Assembly: GCA_019638475.1 (NCBI GenBank)
Contig: JAHBTR010000003.1
Location: 281,680 to 345,679, forward strand
Direction of reading: 5' to 3'
Length of the DNA stretch: 64,000 nt
From: Chitinophagaceae bacterium
GTDB taxonomy: Bacteria > Bacteroidota > Bacteroidia > Chitinophagales > Chitinophagaceae
Made by a program: the position numbers and the translations under genes. Of this stretch, positions 47,072-56,477 are shown piece by piece (positions within the stretch are counted from its first letter, which is position 1; every line of letters starts with the position of its first letter). The notes under the pieces are model-generated. The model ran no database searches. It was not told the DNA's origin and saw only the letters and a list, made by a program, of their open reading frames with translations.

Positions 47072-47359
47072 CTATTGTTTCTTAAAAATAATTTTAAAAT
47101 AGAGTAGAAGCAATGACAAAGAAAGCACAACAAAATTAGCTACAATAACAGGTCCACCATTTGGAATACCAAAACCATATATTAACCAAATGATAGTACT
47201 GATAATGACAATAGCTATCATCCAAATACTTACATCACCCACACTTTTTGTTTTCCATGCCTGATATACTTGTGGCAGAAATGTAATAGAGGTAAGAAAA
47301 GAGCCGATATATCCTATCAGCTCTATTTCTTTAGAAGTTAAATTAAATAAGAAAGTCAT
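47072..47359 (-). CDS. SemiSWEET-type sugar transporter
   Basis: A 95-aa protein with one MtN3/PQ-loop triple-helix bundle (about 12-30, 40-58 and 66-86). It has the signature FLPQVYQAWKTKSVGDVS and a conserved Asn/Trp pattern in helices 2-3. SemiSWEETs dimerise to form a sugar uniporter in the inner membrane. The length and motif are standard. It begins 12 nt after the fabI stop and may share its transcript. The substrate cannot be specified. Confidence 0.93.
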   Translation of the reverse strand: MTFLFNLTSKEIELIGYIGSFLTSITFLPQVYQAWKTKSVGDVSIWMIAIVIISTIIWLIYGFGIPNGGPVIVANFVVLSLSLLLLYFKIIFKKQ

Positions 47360-47371
47360 GTAAGCATAATT

Positions 47372-48187
47372 TTATTCTATACCAAATTTTTCCATCACAG
47401 CATTACTAACACCAGTATTACTATAACCACCATCATGAAATAGATTTTGCATGGTAACCATTCTTGTTAAATCGCTAAATAAAGTAATGCAATAGTTGGC
47501 ACAATCTTCTGCACTTGCATTGCCTAAAGGTGCAATAGCATTGGCATAATCAAAAAAATCGCCAAAACCTTTGATGCCTGTTCCTGCAGTAGTTTTTGTA
47601 GGAGATTGAGATACTGTATTAATACGAACTTTTTTCTCTATGCCATAATGATAACCAAAACTACGAGCAATGCTTTCTAACATTGCCTTAATATCAGCCA
47701 TATCTGTATAAAAAGGAAAAGTGCGTTGTGCAGCCATATAAGTAAGGGCTACAACACTACCCCATTCATTAATAGCATCTAATTTTTTGGCTACAGCCAA
47801 CATTTTGTGCAATGACATAGCACTTACATCAATACCTTTCATAAAGTAATCATAATTGCTTTCTGTATAAGGTATTTTTTTACGAATATTTACACTCATA
47901 CCTATAGAGTGTAATACAAAATCTATTTTACCACCCAAAACTTCTTGAGATTGGGTAAATAATGTTGTTAATTCATCTACACTTGTAGCATCGGCAGGAA
48001 TAATTTGACTACTCGTTTTTTCTGCTAATTTGTTTATTTCTCCCATACGCATAGCAATGGGTGCATTGGTTAAAACAAATGTTGCTCCTTCTTCGTATGC
48101 TTTTTCTGCTACTTTCCATGCTATAGAATTTTCATCTAATGCACCTGTAATAATACCTTTTTTGCCTTTTAATAATCCGTATGCCAT
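47372..48187 (-). CDS. fabI: Enoyl-[acyl-carrier-protein] reductase FabI
   Basis: A 271-aa SDR-fold reductase. The N-terminal glycine-rich region GIITGALDENSIAWKVAEKA is the FabI type. VLHSIG is the NAD-binding strand. Catalytic Tyr150 (LTYMAAQR), Tyr160 and Lys167 (YTDMADIK) show the Y-x6-K spacing that sets FabI apart from ordinary SDRs. It performs the last reduction of each fatty-acid elongation cycle using NADH, in the cytoplasm. It probably leads a two-gene transcript with SemiSWEET. Confidence 0.95.
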   Translation of the reverse strand: MAYGLLKGKKGIITGALDENSIAWKVAEKAYEEGATFVLTNAPIAMRMGEINKLAEKTSSQIIPADATSVDELTTLFTQSQEVLGGKIDFVLHSIGMSVNIRKKIPYTESNYDYFMKGIDVSAMSLHKMLAVAKKLDAINEWGSVVALTYMAAQRTFPFYTDMADIKAMLESIARSFGYHYGIEKKVRINTVSQSPTKTTAGTGIKGFGDFFDYANAIAPLGNASAEDCANYCITLFSDLTRMVTMQNLFHDGGYSNTGVSNAVMEKFGIE

Positions 48188-48269
48188 AAAATTTATTTTT
48201 GGTTGTTATGGTAAAATTAATATTTGTGTTTTAAATGAATAGTTCAAACATTTTTAATAGCGTAAAAAA

Positions 48270-49781
48270 TTATTTTATTTCTGTTTGTTCAGTTTCTTGA
48301 TTAGGAATATCTTTTTCTGCTCCTTTTAAATAAGTAGGTAAATTTAAACCAGCCATATTAAACAAATCATTTAATGGTGGAACGGTTTTCATTAATCCCG
48401 ATACAAAATTAGCAGTTGATGTATTGCCATTATTGGTGTCATTTCCAGAGTCCCAAACAGTAATTTTATCAATCTTAATATTCTTAACGGCTTCTACTTG
48501 TGTTTTTACTAACTCTGGTAATTTCTCTATTAATAATAATTGGAATGCTTTGGTTGGGTCGCCACCTGCTGCACCTACTACATCTTTATAACCTTCTGCT
48601 TGTTTGGTTAATATTTCATATAAACCTTTGGCTTCTGCTTCCATTTTTGCATAAATAGCATCAGCTTCACCTTTTGCTTGTTCTCTTATTTTTTCTGCTT
48701 CAGCCTGAGCTTCTATAATGGCTTTTTGTTTAGCTATTTCAGCAGGTACAACTACGTTGGCAACCTGTGTGGCTCTTTCTCTTTCAGAACGGGCAGCTTC
48801 TGCTTTTTGTTCTGCTACATAAGATTCTTCCAATGCTTTTGCCTGTTGTATTTTTTCGGCAGAAATAGCTATACGCAAGGCTTCCGCTTCTTTTTCTCTT
48901 CTCAAAGCATCAGAACCTGCAATGGCAATCTTAGCTTCGTTTTCACCTTTTACGGCAATAGCATTTGCTTCTGAAGTTTTTACCCTTGTATCTCTTTCTG
49001 CTTCTGCCTTACCAATAGATTCATCTTTTACGGCAGATGCGATACTGATTTCTTTGTCTTTGTTGGTAATGGCAATTTTTACATCTCTGTCTCTATGTGT
49101 TTCAGCAATTTGTACATCACGTTCTCTGTCTGCCATAGCCTTACCTGTTTCACCAATTTTTTCTTGTTCTGCTACACTTATTTTTGCTTCATTAATAGCT
49201 TTAGCAGCAGCTTCTTTTCCCAATGCTTCTATATAACCACTTTCATCTTTAATATCTGTAACGTTTACATTAATCAGTTTTAAACCTATTTTCTTCAACT
49301 CTGTATCTACGTTTTTAGAAATATTGTCTAAAAATTTATCACGGTCAGAATTGATTTCTTCAATGGTCATGGTAGCAATTACCAAACGTAATTGACCAAA
49401 TAAAATATCTTTAGATAATTCCTGTATTTGGTCAGGTGTTAAACCCAATAATCTTTCAGCAGCATTATTCATACTGTCTGGTTCAGTAGAAATGGCAATG
49501 GTAAAACGACAAGGAACATCCACACGAATATTTTGCCTACTAAGTGCATTGGTTAAATTAGCTTCAATAGAAATAGGTTTTAAATCTAAATAGGCATAAT
49601 CTTGTATTACTGGCCAAATAAATGCACCACCACCATGAACACACTTGGCAGAACTGCCTCCTGTTCGTCCATAAATTACTAATATTTTATCGCTTGGGCA
49701 TCTTTTATACCTTGCTATTAAAGCTGAAACAGTAATAAAGCCTACTATGATAGCTACTACAAAAAGAAATACGAAAGACAT
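48270..49781 (-). CDS. Flotillin-like SPFH-domain membrane protein
   Basis: A 503-aa protein. An N-terminal membrane segment (about 2-22) is followed by an SPFH/PHB domain (about 25-185, with GGGAFIWPVIQDYAYLDL). A long Glu/Ala-rich coiled coil (about 190-400) comes next, and a C-terminal domain. This is the YqiK/FloT-like flotillin layout. Flotillins assemble membrane microdomains and scaffold other proteins. The partner NfeD-like gene lies 11 nt upstream on the same strand, the usual flotillin pairing, and is transcribed first. Confidence 0.93.
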   Translation of the reverse strand: MSFVFLFVVAIIVGFITVSALIARYKRCPSDKILVIYGRTGGSSAKCVHGGGAFIWPVIQDYAYLDLKPISIEANLTNALSRQNIRVDVPCRFTIAISTEPDSMNNAAERLLGLTPDQIQELSKDILFGQLRLVIATMTIEEINSDRDKFLDNISKNVDTELKKIGLKLINVNVTDIKDESGYIEALGKEAAAKAINEAKISVAEQEKIGETGKAMADRERDVQIAETHRDRDVKIAITNKDKEISIASAVKDESIGKAEAERDTRVKTSEANAIAVKGENEAKIAIAGSDALRREKEAEALRIAISAEKIQQAKALEESYVAEQKAEAARSERERATQVANVVVPAEIAKQKAIIEAQAEAEKIREQAKGEADAIYAKMEAEAKGLYEILTKQAEGYKDVVGAAGGDPTKAFQLLLIEKLPELVKTQVEAVKNIKIDKITVWDSGNDTNNGNTSTANFVSGLMKTVPPLNDLFNMAGLNLPTYLKGAEKDIPNQETEQTEIK

Positions 49782-49792
49782 AATTGGTTTTT

Positions 49793-50359
49793 TTAAAGTT
49801 TTTCTACTAATAATAAATTGTTATCAATAATTGCTGTTACCCTTATCATTTGACCAGAGCTTAGAGTATCATTTTCTGTTATGGCATCTAACTCATGTAC
49901 TGAGCCATTTACACTAACCTGCACTTTTCCTTTTCCTTCTTTATTTTTTGGAATAGTAAGATACACTTGCCCCGTTTTGTACAAAGCTTTTTCAATTGAG
50001 AATGAATTATCTTCTGCTAATCTTTGTATTTGTTTTATAATAAGAAAAAAGCTTACTAAAAATATTATACCTATTATAAAAGCTATAAATGCTAATAAAG
50101 TTTTATTGCTAATAGTATGGTATAATGTAACACCAGCCCAACCAAATCCTAATAAAAAATTGATTAAATTTCTAAATGAAAATAATTGAAATGGAGTATC
50201 ACCATCTATTAAGTCTCCATTAAAATCTGCTGATGTACCATCACTAACATCTGTACCCATAAAGGTTAAAATACCTTGTATAATAAAAATAACACTTGCT
50301 ATAATAGCTATTATCCAAAATATTTTAAGGGTAGATTCTAAATGGTTAAATATTTCCAT
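49793..50359 (-). CDS. NfeD-like (YuaF-type) membrane protein
   Basis: A 188-aa protein with three hydrophobic segments (about 12-33, 60-80 and 87-110). A C-terminal OB-fold domain (about 120-188) has GQVYLTIPKNKEGKGKVQVSVNG and VTAIIDNNLLLVEKL. This matches the NfeD/YuaF partners of flotillins, which shape membrane microdomains. It is the first gene of the NfeD-flotillin operon. A -33/-7 pair at 50364-50396 puts the transcription start at or next to the ATG. Confidence 0.88.
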   Translation of the reverse strand: MEIFNHLESTLKIFWIIAIIASVIFIIQGILTFMGTDVSDGTSADFNGDLIDGDTPFQLFSFRNLINFLLGFGWAGVTLYHTISNKTLLAFIAFIIGIIFLVSFFLIIKQIQRLAEDNSFSIEKALYKTGQVYLTIPKNKEGKGKVQVSVNGSVHELDAITENDTLSSGQMIRVTAIIDNNLLLVEKL

Positions 50360-50363
50360 AAGG

Positions 50364-50396
50364 CGAAAGATAAATAATTTTTAATAAGATGGGCAA
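50364..50396 (-). promoter_or_regulatory. Promoter of the NfeD-flotillin operon, start codon 4 nt after the -7 box
   Basis: Minus strand TATCTTTCG (50372-50364) has the TAnnTTT core, with a C before the final G. TTG (50396-50394) lies 21 nt further upstream. Only 4 nt lie between the box and the ATG. Confidence 0.5.
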
Positions 50397-50397
50397 T

Positions 50398-51630
50398 TTA
50401 TGCTAATATTTTTAAAGATTTATTAATAATGGAAACAGTTTCAATAATTTGTTCTTTATTAATAATTAATGGTGGGGCAAAACGTATTTTATCGCCATGA
50501 GTTGGTTTTGCCAATAAGCCATTTTCTTTTAATGCTAAACACAAATCCCAAGAAGCATCTGGGTTTTTATGTTCTATTACAATGGCATTTAATAAACCTT
50601 TACCTCTAATAGTTTTAATAAAAGGCGATTGTAATTTTGCTAATTCCTCTCTTAATAAATTACCCATAGCAACAGCATTGTCAGCCATTTTTTCATCTTT
50701 TAATACTTGCAATGCAGCTATGGCTACTGCACAAGCCAAAGGATTTCCTCCATAAGTACTTCCATGTTCACCTGGTTGTATATTCATCATTATATCATCA
50801 TCACAAAGTACTGCACTTACAGGCATTGTTCCACCACTCAATGCTTTACCAAGAATTAAAATATCTGGTCTTACATTTTCATGGTCGCAAGCAAGCATTT
50901 TACCAGTTCGTGCAAGCCCTGTTTGTATTTCATCTGCAATAAATAGTACATTATATTTTGTACATAATGCTCTTACTGTTGTTAAATAACCTTCATCAGG
51001 CAATACTACACCTGCTTCTCCTTGAATAGGTTCTACCATAAAAGCTGCTACATTTTTATCTTGCAATGCTTTTTCTAATGCTTCAGTATTATTATAAGGC
51101 ACAGTAATAAAGCCTGGCATAAATGGTCCAAAACCTTTATAACTACTGGGGTCTGTTGATGCAGAAATGGCTGCCATGGTTCTTCCCCAAAAATTATTTT
51201 CAGCAAAAATGATTACTGCTTTATTTTCTTCAATACCTTTTTTAGTATATGCCCAACGTCTGGCAAGTTTTATAGCAGTTTCGCCACCTTCTACACCTGT
51301 ATTCATAGGCAATACTTTATCGTAACCAAAGTATTCTGTAATATACTTTTCATAAACACCTAATTGGTTATTATAAAATGCTCTTGAAGTAAGGGTTAGT
51401 TTTTTACTTTGTTCTGCCATTGCTTTTAAAATAACAGGATGACAATGACCTTGATTAACGGCAGAGTAACCACTTAAAAAATCGTAATAGCGTTTGCCAT
51501 CTACATCATATAAAAAAACGCCTTCGCCTCTTTCTAATACTACTGGTAAAGGGTGATAATTATGAGCTCCATATTTTTCTTCTAAAGCTATGTAATGAGC
51601 AGTTTGCTCACTGATATTTGAGATATTCAT
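50398..51630 (-). CDS. rocD: Ornithine--oxo-acid aminotransferase
   Basis: A 410-aa class III PLP aminotransferase. It opens with the family phrase [37 protein letters not shown] is the cofactor region, [13 protein letters not shown] carries the PLP-contacting Asp, and [10 protein letters not shown] holds the Schiff-base Lys. These are ornithine-aminotransferase phrases rather than acetylornithine ones. It converts ornithine and 2-oxoglutarate to glutamate semialdehyde and glutamate in the cytoplasm. It is monocistronic; its stop lies just upstream of the NfeD operon promoter. Confidence 0.94.
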   Translation of the reverse strand: MNISNISEQTAHYIALEEKYGAHNYHPLPVVLERGEGVFLYDVDGKRYYDFLSGYSAVNQGHCHPVILKAMAEQSKKLTLTSRAFYNNQLGVYEKYITEYFGYDKVLPMNTGVEGGETAIKLARRWAYTKKGIEENKAVIIFAENNFWGRTMAAISASTDPSSYKGFGPFMPGFITVPYNNTEALEKALQDKNVAAFMVEPIQGEAGVVLPDEGYLTTVRALCTKYNVLFIADEIQTGLARTGKMLACDHENVRPDILILGKALSGGTMPVSAVLCDDDIMMNIQPGEHGSTYGGNPLACAVAIAALQVLKDEKMADNAVAMGNLLREELAKLQSPFIKTIRGKGLLNAIVIEHKNPDASWDLCLALKENGLLAKPTHGDKIRFAPPLIINKEQIIETVSIINKSLKILA

Positions 51631-51801
51631 TGTAAAAAAAATTTATAAATGGGAAATAAAAAAATAATAACTATACAAAGAAATGAGTTTGTATAGTACG
51701 CAAACTTTATTGAAAAAGATGGTCTAAGAAGTCTAAATTTTCAGATAAAAATTTCATTGCTTAATAAATATAATAAGGGTTGCAAGATAATGAATAAACA
51801 C

Positions 51802-52182
51802 TTAAAAAGGTAAATCATCTACTATTTCATCTGTAGGTGCAGGAGGTATATAATCAGGTGGAGCATCTTGAGCATCGGCAGCTTCTCCTAATTTTACTGT
51901 TTCTATTCGCCATGCACTTAAATTAGTAATATAATTATCTGTTCCATTTTTATTCCATTTAGTTCCTTTTACATTAAAAGATACTTTTATTTCTTCTCCT
52001 ATATTAAATCTATCTGGCATGGTAACTCTATCTTGTACACATTGAAATTTTATATAGTTTGTAAAAGACCTGCCACCAGCATCTTCTGTTTTTTCAATTA
52101 CAAATTCTCTTGTTTTAAAAGTTTCTGTATGTTGTACTGTATCAAACTTGGCAATTAATTTTCCTGTAATTTCAAAACTCAT
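51802..52182 (-). CDS. DUF3127 family protein
   Basis: A 126-aa soluble protein of the Bacteroidota DUF3127 family. An OB-like strand core has MSFEITGKLIAKFDTVQ, KTREFVIEKTED, NYIKFQCVQDRV, VSFNVKGTKW and YITNLSAWRIE. An acidic, Pro-rich tail ends DEIVDDLPF. The acidic DLPF tip resembles the C-terminal tails of single-stranded-DNA-binding proteins (DDDIPF), which suggests a DNA-metabolism link, but this is unproven. A -7-like TACTTTCG lies 27 nt upstream. It is divergent from the 5'-nucleotidase genes. Confidence 0.85.
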   Translation of the reverse strand: MSFEITGKLIAKFDTVQHTETFKTREFVIEKTEDAGGRSFTNYIKFQCVQDRVTMPDRFNIGEEIKVSFNVKGTKWNKNGTDNYITNLSAWRIETVKLGEAADAQDAPPDYIPPAPTDEIVDDLPF

Positions 52183-52305
52183 AGTAAATATTTTTTATTG
52201 ATTGAGAGCCGAAAGTAAGTTTTAATTTGTTTCAATAATTTTTTTTGAAAAAACTTTGTTTTATTAACTACAAAAATATACCTTTCATTTTTGTAACACT
52301 TTTGT

Positions 52306-53046
52306 ATGCTAAAACTAACTGCCATATTTGTTGGTGCTATATTTTCTATACTACCATATACAGCACAATCACAAAAAGCAACAGTAACATACAGTACCCA
52401 CACTATCAGTAAACAAGATAAAACAGATTCAGCTTTAGCAGCCATGCTAAAACCTTATACTGAAAATTTGAATAATTATTTGCATACTGTTATTGGCTTT
52501 TCTACAAGAGGATTATTTAAAAAACAACCAGAAAGTGGCTTAGGAAATTTTATGGCAGATTGTATAAGAGAAATAACTTCTCAAAAATATGAACGTAGTG
52601 TTGATATTGCATGTATAAATTATGGAAGCATAAAATCATTTATACCAAAAGGAGATATAATGATAGAAGATATTTATACAGTAATACCTTTTGATAATGT
52701 AATTGTATTACAAGAAATAAAAGGAAATGTGTTGCTACAACTATTAAACAAAATAGCAGAACGTGGAGGTTTGCCCATAAGTGGTATTAAAATGCAAATA
52801 AAAAATAAGCAAGCAGAAAATATTTTGATAAATGATAAATCTTTAGATGAAAATGCACTATATATTATTGCTACTAATGACTATATGGCAAATGGAGGTG
52901 ATGGTTGTAATATGCTAAAGAATTTACCTACTATCAATAAAGGATACCTTTTTAGAGATGCTGTTATAGAGTATATACAACAAACTTCAAAAAAAGGTAA
53001 AACAATAGATTGGAAAATACAAGGTAGAATAACTTATGCCAATTAA
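52306..53046 (+). CDS. Exported protein homologous to the 5'-nucleotidase C-terminal domain
   Basis: A 246-aa protein with a signal peptide (MLKLTAIFVGAIFSILPYTAQ). The mature part matches the substrate-binding C-terminal domain of UshA-type 5'-nucleotidases. It has GNFMADCIRE, NYGSIKSFIPKGDIMIEDIYTVIPFDN and IIATNDYMANGGDG, where aromatic residues stack the nucleobase. The metallophosphatase half is the next gene, 39 nt away, so the normal two-domain enzyme is split here with the order reversed. It probably acts in the periplasm together with that product (inference). Confidence 0.88.
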   Translation: MLKLTAIFVGAIFSILPYTAQSQKATVTYSTHTISKQDKTDSALAAMLKPYTENLNNYLHTVIGFSTRGLFKKQPESGLGNFMADCIREITSQKYERSVDIACINYGSIKSFIPKGDIMIEDIYTVIPFDNVIVLQEIKGNVLLQLLNKIAERGGLPISGIKMQIKNKQAENILINDKSLDENALYIIATNDYMANGGDGCNMLKNLPTINKGYLFRDAVIEYIQQTSKKGKTIDWKIQGRITYAN

Positions 53047-53085
53047 AAGAGAGAGAAATTTTTTATTATAGTTTAATTGTTTATC

Positions 53086-54021
53086 ATGCAGAGAAGAAAG
53101 TTTATAAAAGAAACAACTTTTGCAGGAGGAGCTTTATTAGCATCTTCTCTACTGCCATTAAACAGTTTTTGTGTACCTGCAAATGATGTAAAAAACATAA
53201 CCATACTACACACCAACGATGTACATAGTAGGTTAGAGCCTTTTTCGCAAGAGGATAATAAAAATGCAGGATTAGGAGGTGTAGCAGCAAGAGCTGCTTT
53301 AATTAATGATATACGTGCAGAGGTAGAACATGTGCTATTATTAGATGCAGGAGATTTTTTTCAAGGTACACCTTATTTTAATCTATATAAAGGAGAGCCA
53401 GAAATTAAAGCAATGAATTTAATGGGTTATAATGCAGCTACATTAGGAGAACATGATTTTGAAGCAGGAATGGACAACCTTGCAAACCAAATATCTAAAG
53501 CTACTTTTCCTATAGTAATATGTAATTATAATTTTACCAATACACCCATGGAAGGAAAAGCAGTGCCTTATACTATTATTAAAAAGGGCAATATAAAAAT
53601 AGGTATATTGGGTGTAGGTATAGATAATAAAGGACTAATACCAGATGAATTATTTAAAAATGCAAAATATAATAACCCAATAGAAAGTGCTAACACGGTT
53701 GCTGATATATTAAAAAAAGAAAATTGCGATATGATTATTTGTCTTTCTCATCTTGGCGATAGATATAATGACGATACACTAAGCGATGAAATTTTAGCAA
53801 AAGAAAATTATCATATTGATTTAATAATTGGCGGACATACACATAAATTTTTTAAAGAACCCAAAAAATATTTTAACAGAAATGGAAACAATACACTTGT
53901 AAATCAAGCAGGATGGGCTGGTATGCAATTAGGTAGATTGGATTATTCACTTAGCCGAACGAAGAATAAAAACACAACTAAAAGTCAAACAATAGTTATA
54001 AGGAAAAAAAATGCGGAATAA
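53086..54021 (+). CDS. 5'-nucleotidase-type metallophosphatase with twin-arginine signal
   Basis: From the ATG at 53086 the product is 311 aa; an in-frame TTG lies 9 nt upstream. The N-terminus MQRRKFIKETTFAGGALLASS is a Tat-type signal (RRKF). The metallophosphatase domain has ITILHTNDVHSRLEP, LLDAGDFFQGTP, CLSHLGD and IIGGHTH, supplying most metal ligands. The usual GNHEFD motif reads GEHDFE, so the metal-binding Asn is replaced by Glu (residue 122). It is the catalytic half of a split 5'-nucleotidase; activity may be altered by the substitution. Export is probably by Tat, while its partner uses Sec. Confidence 0.88.
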   Translation: MQRRKFIKETTFAGGALLASSLLPLNSFCVPANDVKNITILHTNDVHSRLEPFSQEDNKNAGLGGVAARAALINDIRAEVEHVLLLDAGDFFQGTPYFNLYKGEPEIKAMNLMGYNAATLGEHDFEAGMDNLANQISKATFPIVICNYNFTNTPMEGKAVPYTIIKKGNIKIGILGVGIDNKGLIPDELFKNAKYNNPIESANTVADILKKENCDMIICLSHLGDRYNDDTLSDEILAKENYHIDLIIGGHTHKFFKEPKKYFNRNGNNTLVNQAGWAGMQLGRLDYSLSRTKNKNTTKSQTIVIRKKNAE

Positions 54022-54160
54022 AAAATTTTTTTTTTAATTTTTATTGCACATATTGCACTCCCTCCAAAAAAATTTTTCAACATATTCACATTTGAAAATT
54101 TAATTGTACTTTGGGGCGAAAATTAATATTCTTAACAAATTATATAATTGAAATTTTATC

Positions 54161-55588
54161 ATGACTAAAACTGCTGAATCTGTTTGGAACAACTGTCTAA
54201 CCATCATCAAAGACATAGTAGAATGGCAACATTACAAAACATGGTTCGAGCCTATTAATCCTGTAGAATTAAAAAGTAATGTTTTAATGATACAGGTACC
54301 AAGTCAGTTCTTTTATGAATACTTAGAAGAACACTATGTGAATCTTCTTGCCAAAACATTAAAAAGAGAATTAGGCAAAGAAGCAAGATTGGAATATAGA
54401 ATAATGGTGGACAGCGGTAATGGGAAAAATGGTAATATAGAAATGCCAACAAGTGGTGTAAAAATTTACAGCAACAATGAAATGAATTTTCCTTTGGTAA
54501 TTGATAATCCTGTAAAAAATCCATTTGTCATTCCTGGCTTAAAGAAAATGCAAATAGATTCTCAGCTTAATACCAAATATACTTTTGATTCTTTTATAGA
54601 AGGAGATTGCAACAGAGTAGCAAGACGTGCAGGAAAAACTGTAGCAGAAAAACCAGGTGCCAATTCTTTTAACCCATTAGTAATATATGGAGGCACAGGC
54701 TTAGGAAAAACACACTTAGCACAAGCAATAGGCAATGAAGTAAAAAGAATAAATCCCAATCGTGTAGTTTTATATGTAAGCAGCGAAAAATTTATTAACC
54801 AATTTCAAGACCATAGTCGTAATAATGCCATCAATGATTTTATACATTTTTATCAATTAATAGATGTATTAATTATAGATGATGTACAATTTTTTGCAAG
54901 AGCAGAAAAAAGTCAAGACGCATTTTTTGCTATATTCAATCACTTACACCAAAGTGGCAAACAATTAGTACTTACCAGCGATAAAGCACCTAAAGATTTA
55001 GATGGTATGCAAGAAAGATTGTTAAGCCGTTTTCGTTGGGGTTTAAGTGCAGACCTTCAAATTCCAGATTATGAAACAAGAATAGAAATTCTTGAACGTA
55101 AAATGAGAAATGATGGTTTAGATATGTCTAAAGATGTAGTAAAATATGTAGCATATAATATTAGTACCAATATTAGAGAATTAGAAGGAGCATTAATTTC
55201 TTTATTAGCACAATCTTCTTTAAACAAAAAAGAAATAGACCTTGAACTTGCCAAAAAAGTATTAAGAAATTTTGTTAAAACAAGTAGCAAAGAAATTACC
55301 ATAGATGCTATACAAAAAATGGTTTGCGAATATTTTGATGTGCCTTACGACAAACTTTTACACAAAACAAGAAAAAGAGAAATAGTACAAGCAAGACAAA
55401 TAACTATGTACTTAGCAAAAGCATTCACCAAAAACTCTCTCAAAACTATTGGAGAACATTTTGGAGGAAGAGACCATACCACTGTTATCCATAGCTGTCA
55501 AACAGTAAAAGATTTAATGGATACAGATACTATTTTTAGAGAAAATGTTATGGAGCTTACTCAAAAAGTACAGTTGGCTGCTATGTAA
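54161..55588 (+). CDS. dnaA: Chromosomal replication initiator DnaA
   Basis: A 475-aa DnaA. Domain I (about 1-85) has WNNCLTIIKDIVEWQHYKTWFEPI. The AAA+ domain III has Walker A YGGTGLGKTHLAQA, Walker B VLIIDDVQFFA and the sensor region. Domain IV has TRKREIVQARQ and GGRDHTTVIHSC for DnaA-box binding. It melts oriC to start replication. The upstream 139 nt contain no cluster of TTATCCACA boxes, so the origin is not evident there. It is monocistronic and converges on the TPR gene, with 18 nt between stops. Confidence 0.97.
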   Translation: MTKTAESVWNNCLTIIKDIVEWQHYKTWFEPINPVELKSNVLMIQVPSQFFYEYLEEHYVNLLAKTLKRELGKEARLEYRIMVDSGNGKNGNIEMPTSGVKIYSNNEMNFPLVIDNPVKNPFVIPGLKKMQIDSQLNTKYTFDSFIEGDCNRVARRAGKTVAEKPGANSFNPLVIYGGTGLGKTHLAQAIGNEVKRINPNRVVLYVSSEKFINQFQDHSRNNAINDFIHFYQLIDVLIIDDVQFFARAEKSQDAFFAIFNHLHQSGKQLVLTSDKAPKDLDGMQERLLSRFRWGLSADLQIPDYETRIEILERKMRNDGLDMSKDVVKYVAYNISTNIRELEGALISLLAQSSLNKKEIDLELAKKVLRNFVKTSSKEITIDAIQKMVCEYFDVPYDKLLHKTRKREIVQARQITMYLAKAFTKNSLKTIGEHFGGRDHTTVIHSCQTVKDLMDTDTIFRENVMELTQKVQLAAM

Positions 55589-55606
55589 TATTTTATGGGT
55601 AAAAAA

Positions 55607-56386
55607 TTATTGCAATCTTTTCAAGGCATCATTAGCTTCTTGTAAATTTTTATCTAAAAACAATGCTTTTTCATAATATGCAATAGCATTGTTTTTGTTG
55701 TTCATAGCTTCGTAGCATTTAGCTTGCCAATAATAAGCATCCGCATAAGCACTATTTACTTGTGCTGCCAACTGAAAAATTTCCAACGCTTTTTGATACT
55801 CTTTTTTATCGTAAAAAATAAAACCTTTTTCTAAATAAGCTACCATATAACTATAGCTTGTATTAATACAATGGTCAAATAGCTCAATAGCTTTGGCTGT
55901 ATTACCAATACGTGCAAAATATACTCCAGAAATAAACAAACAATCGGCACTATATTTTTTATCGGTATAAGTATCTTCAATTTCTATACATATTAATAAG
56001 GCAGTATCATTTTTAGTTTCAGCATATAAATTAGCCAAACTCAATAAAATATCAGCAGAACGATAAATACGAATAGCTCTTTTGTAATTGATTATTGCTT
56101 CTGCTGTATCTTTTGCTTTTTCATTTAACTGGGCTTTACTATACCAGTAATCTTCATTTAAACTATCTTGTTTAATTAAAATATCCATTTCATTCAATGC
56201 CTCTTTATACATTGCCAAACTATCTAAAGCATTAATAAAAGATAGCCTTAATGCTATACTATCTGGATATTGAGCAATCTGCTCTTTTAAATACGTTATA
56301 TAAGAATTATCTTTTTTAGTTTCTGTATTGGTAGTAGAATTACAGGCAATAAGAAAAAACAAACAAAAGGGTAATAATATTTTCAT
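55607..56386 (-). CDS. TPR-repeat lipoprotein
   Basis: From the ATG at 56386 the product is 259 aa and begins with a lipoprotein signal (MKILLPFCLFFLIAC). A longer frame to 56425 lacks a signal at its start and is rejected. Five or so TPR units follow, for example NEDYWYSKAQLNEKAKDTAEAIINYKRAIRIY, YLEKGFIFYDKKEYQKALEIFQLAAQ and YYWQAKCYEAMNNKNNAIAYYEKALFL. They form a protein-binding superhelix in the periplasm. A -7-like TATTTTTG lies 4 nt before the ATG. Partners are unknown. Confidence 0.88.
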   Translation of the reverse strand: MKILLPFCLFFLIACNSTTNTETKKDNSYITYLKEQIAQYPDSIALRLSFINALDSLAMYKEALNEMDILIKQDSLNEDYWYSKAQLNEKAKDTAEAIINYKRAIRIYRSADILLSLANLYAETKNDTALLICIEIEDTYTDKKYSADCLFISGVYFARIGNTAKAIELFDHCINTSYSYMVAYLEKGFIFYDKKEYQKALEIFQLAAQVNSAYADAYYWQAKCYEAMNNKNNAIAYYEKALFLDKNLQEANDALKRLQ

Positions 56387-56390
56387 AGTG

Positions 56391-56398
56391 CAAAAATA
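56391..56398 (-). promoter_or_regulatory. -7 box 4 nt before the TPR lipoprotein gene
   Basis: Minus strand TATTTTTG matches TAnnTTTG fully. The box-to-ATG distance of 4 nt would make the transcript leaderless. A TTG 24 nt further up is longer than the usual spacing. Confidence 0.45.
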
Positions 56399-56466
56399 AA
56401 GCTCAATATCAAAATATTTTGACAATACTCTGACAGTTCTTGCACATTAGTATATGTTTTCACATT

Positions 56467-56473
56467 TATTTTG
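56467..56473 (+). promoter_or_regulatory. -7-like box 4 nt before the TolB-like gene
   Basis: TATTTTG (one base shorter than the consensus) lies 4 nt before the ATG at 56478. A TTG at 56440-56442 is 24 nt further up. Confidence 0.35.
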
Positions 56474-56477
56474 CAGC

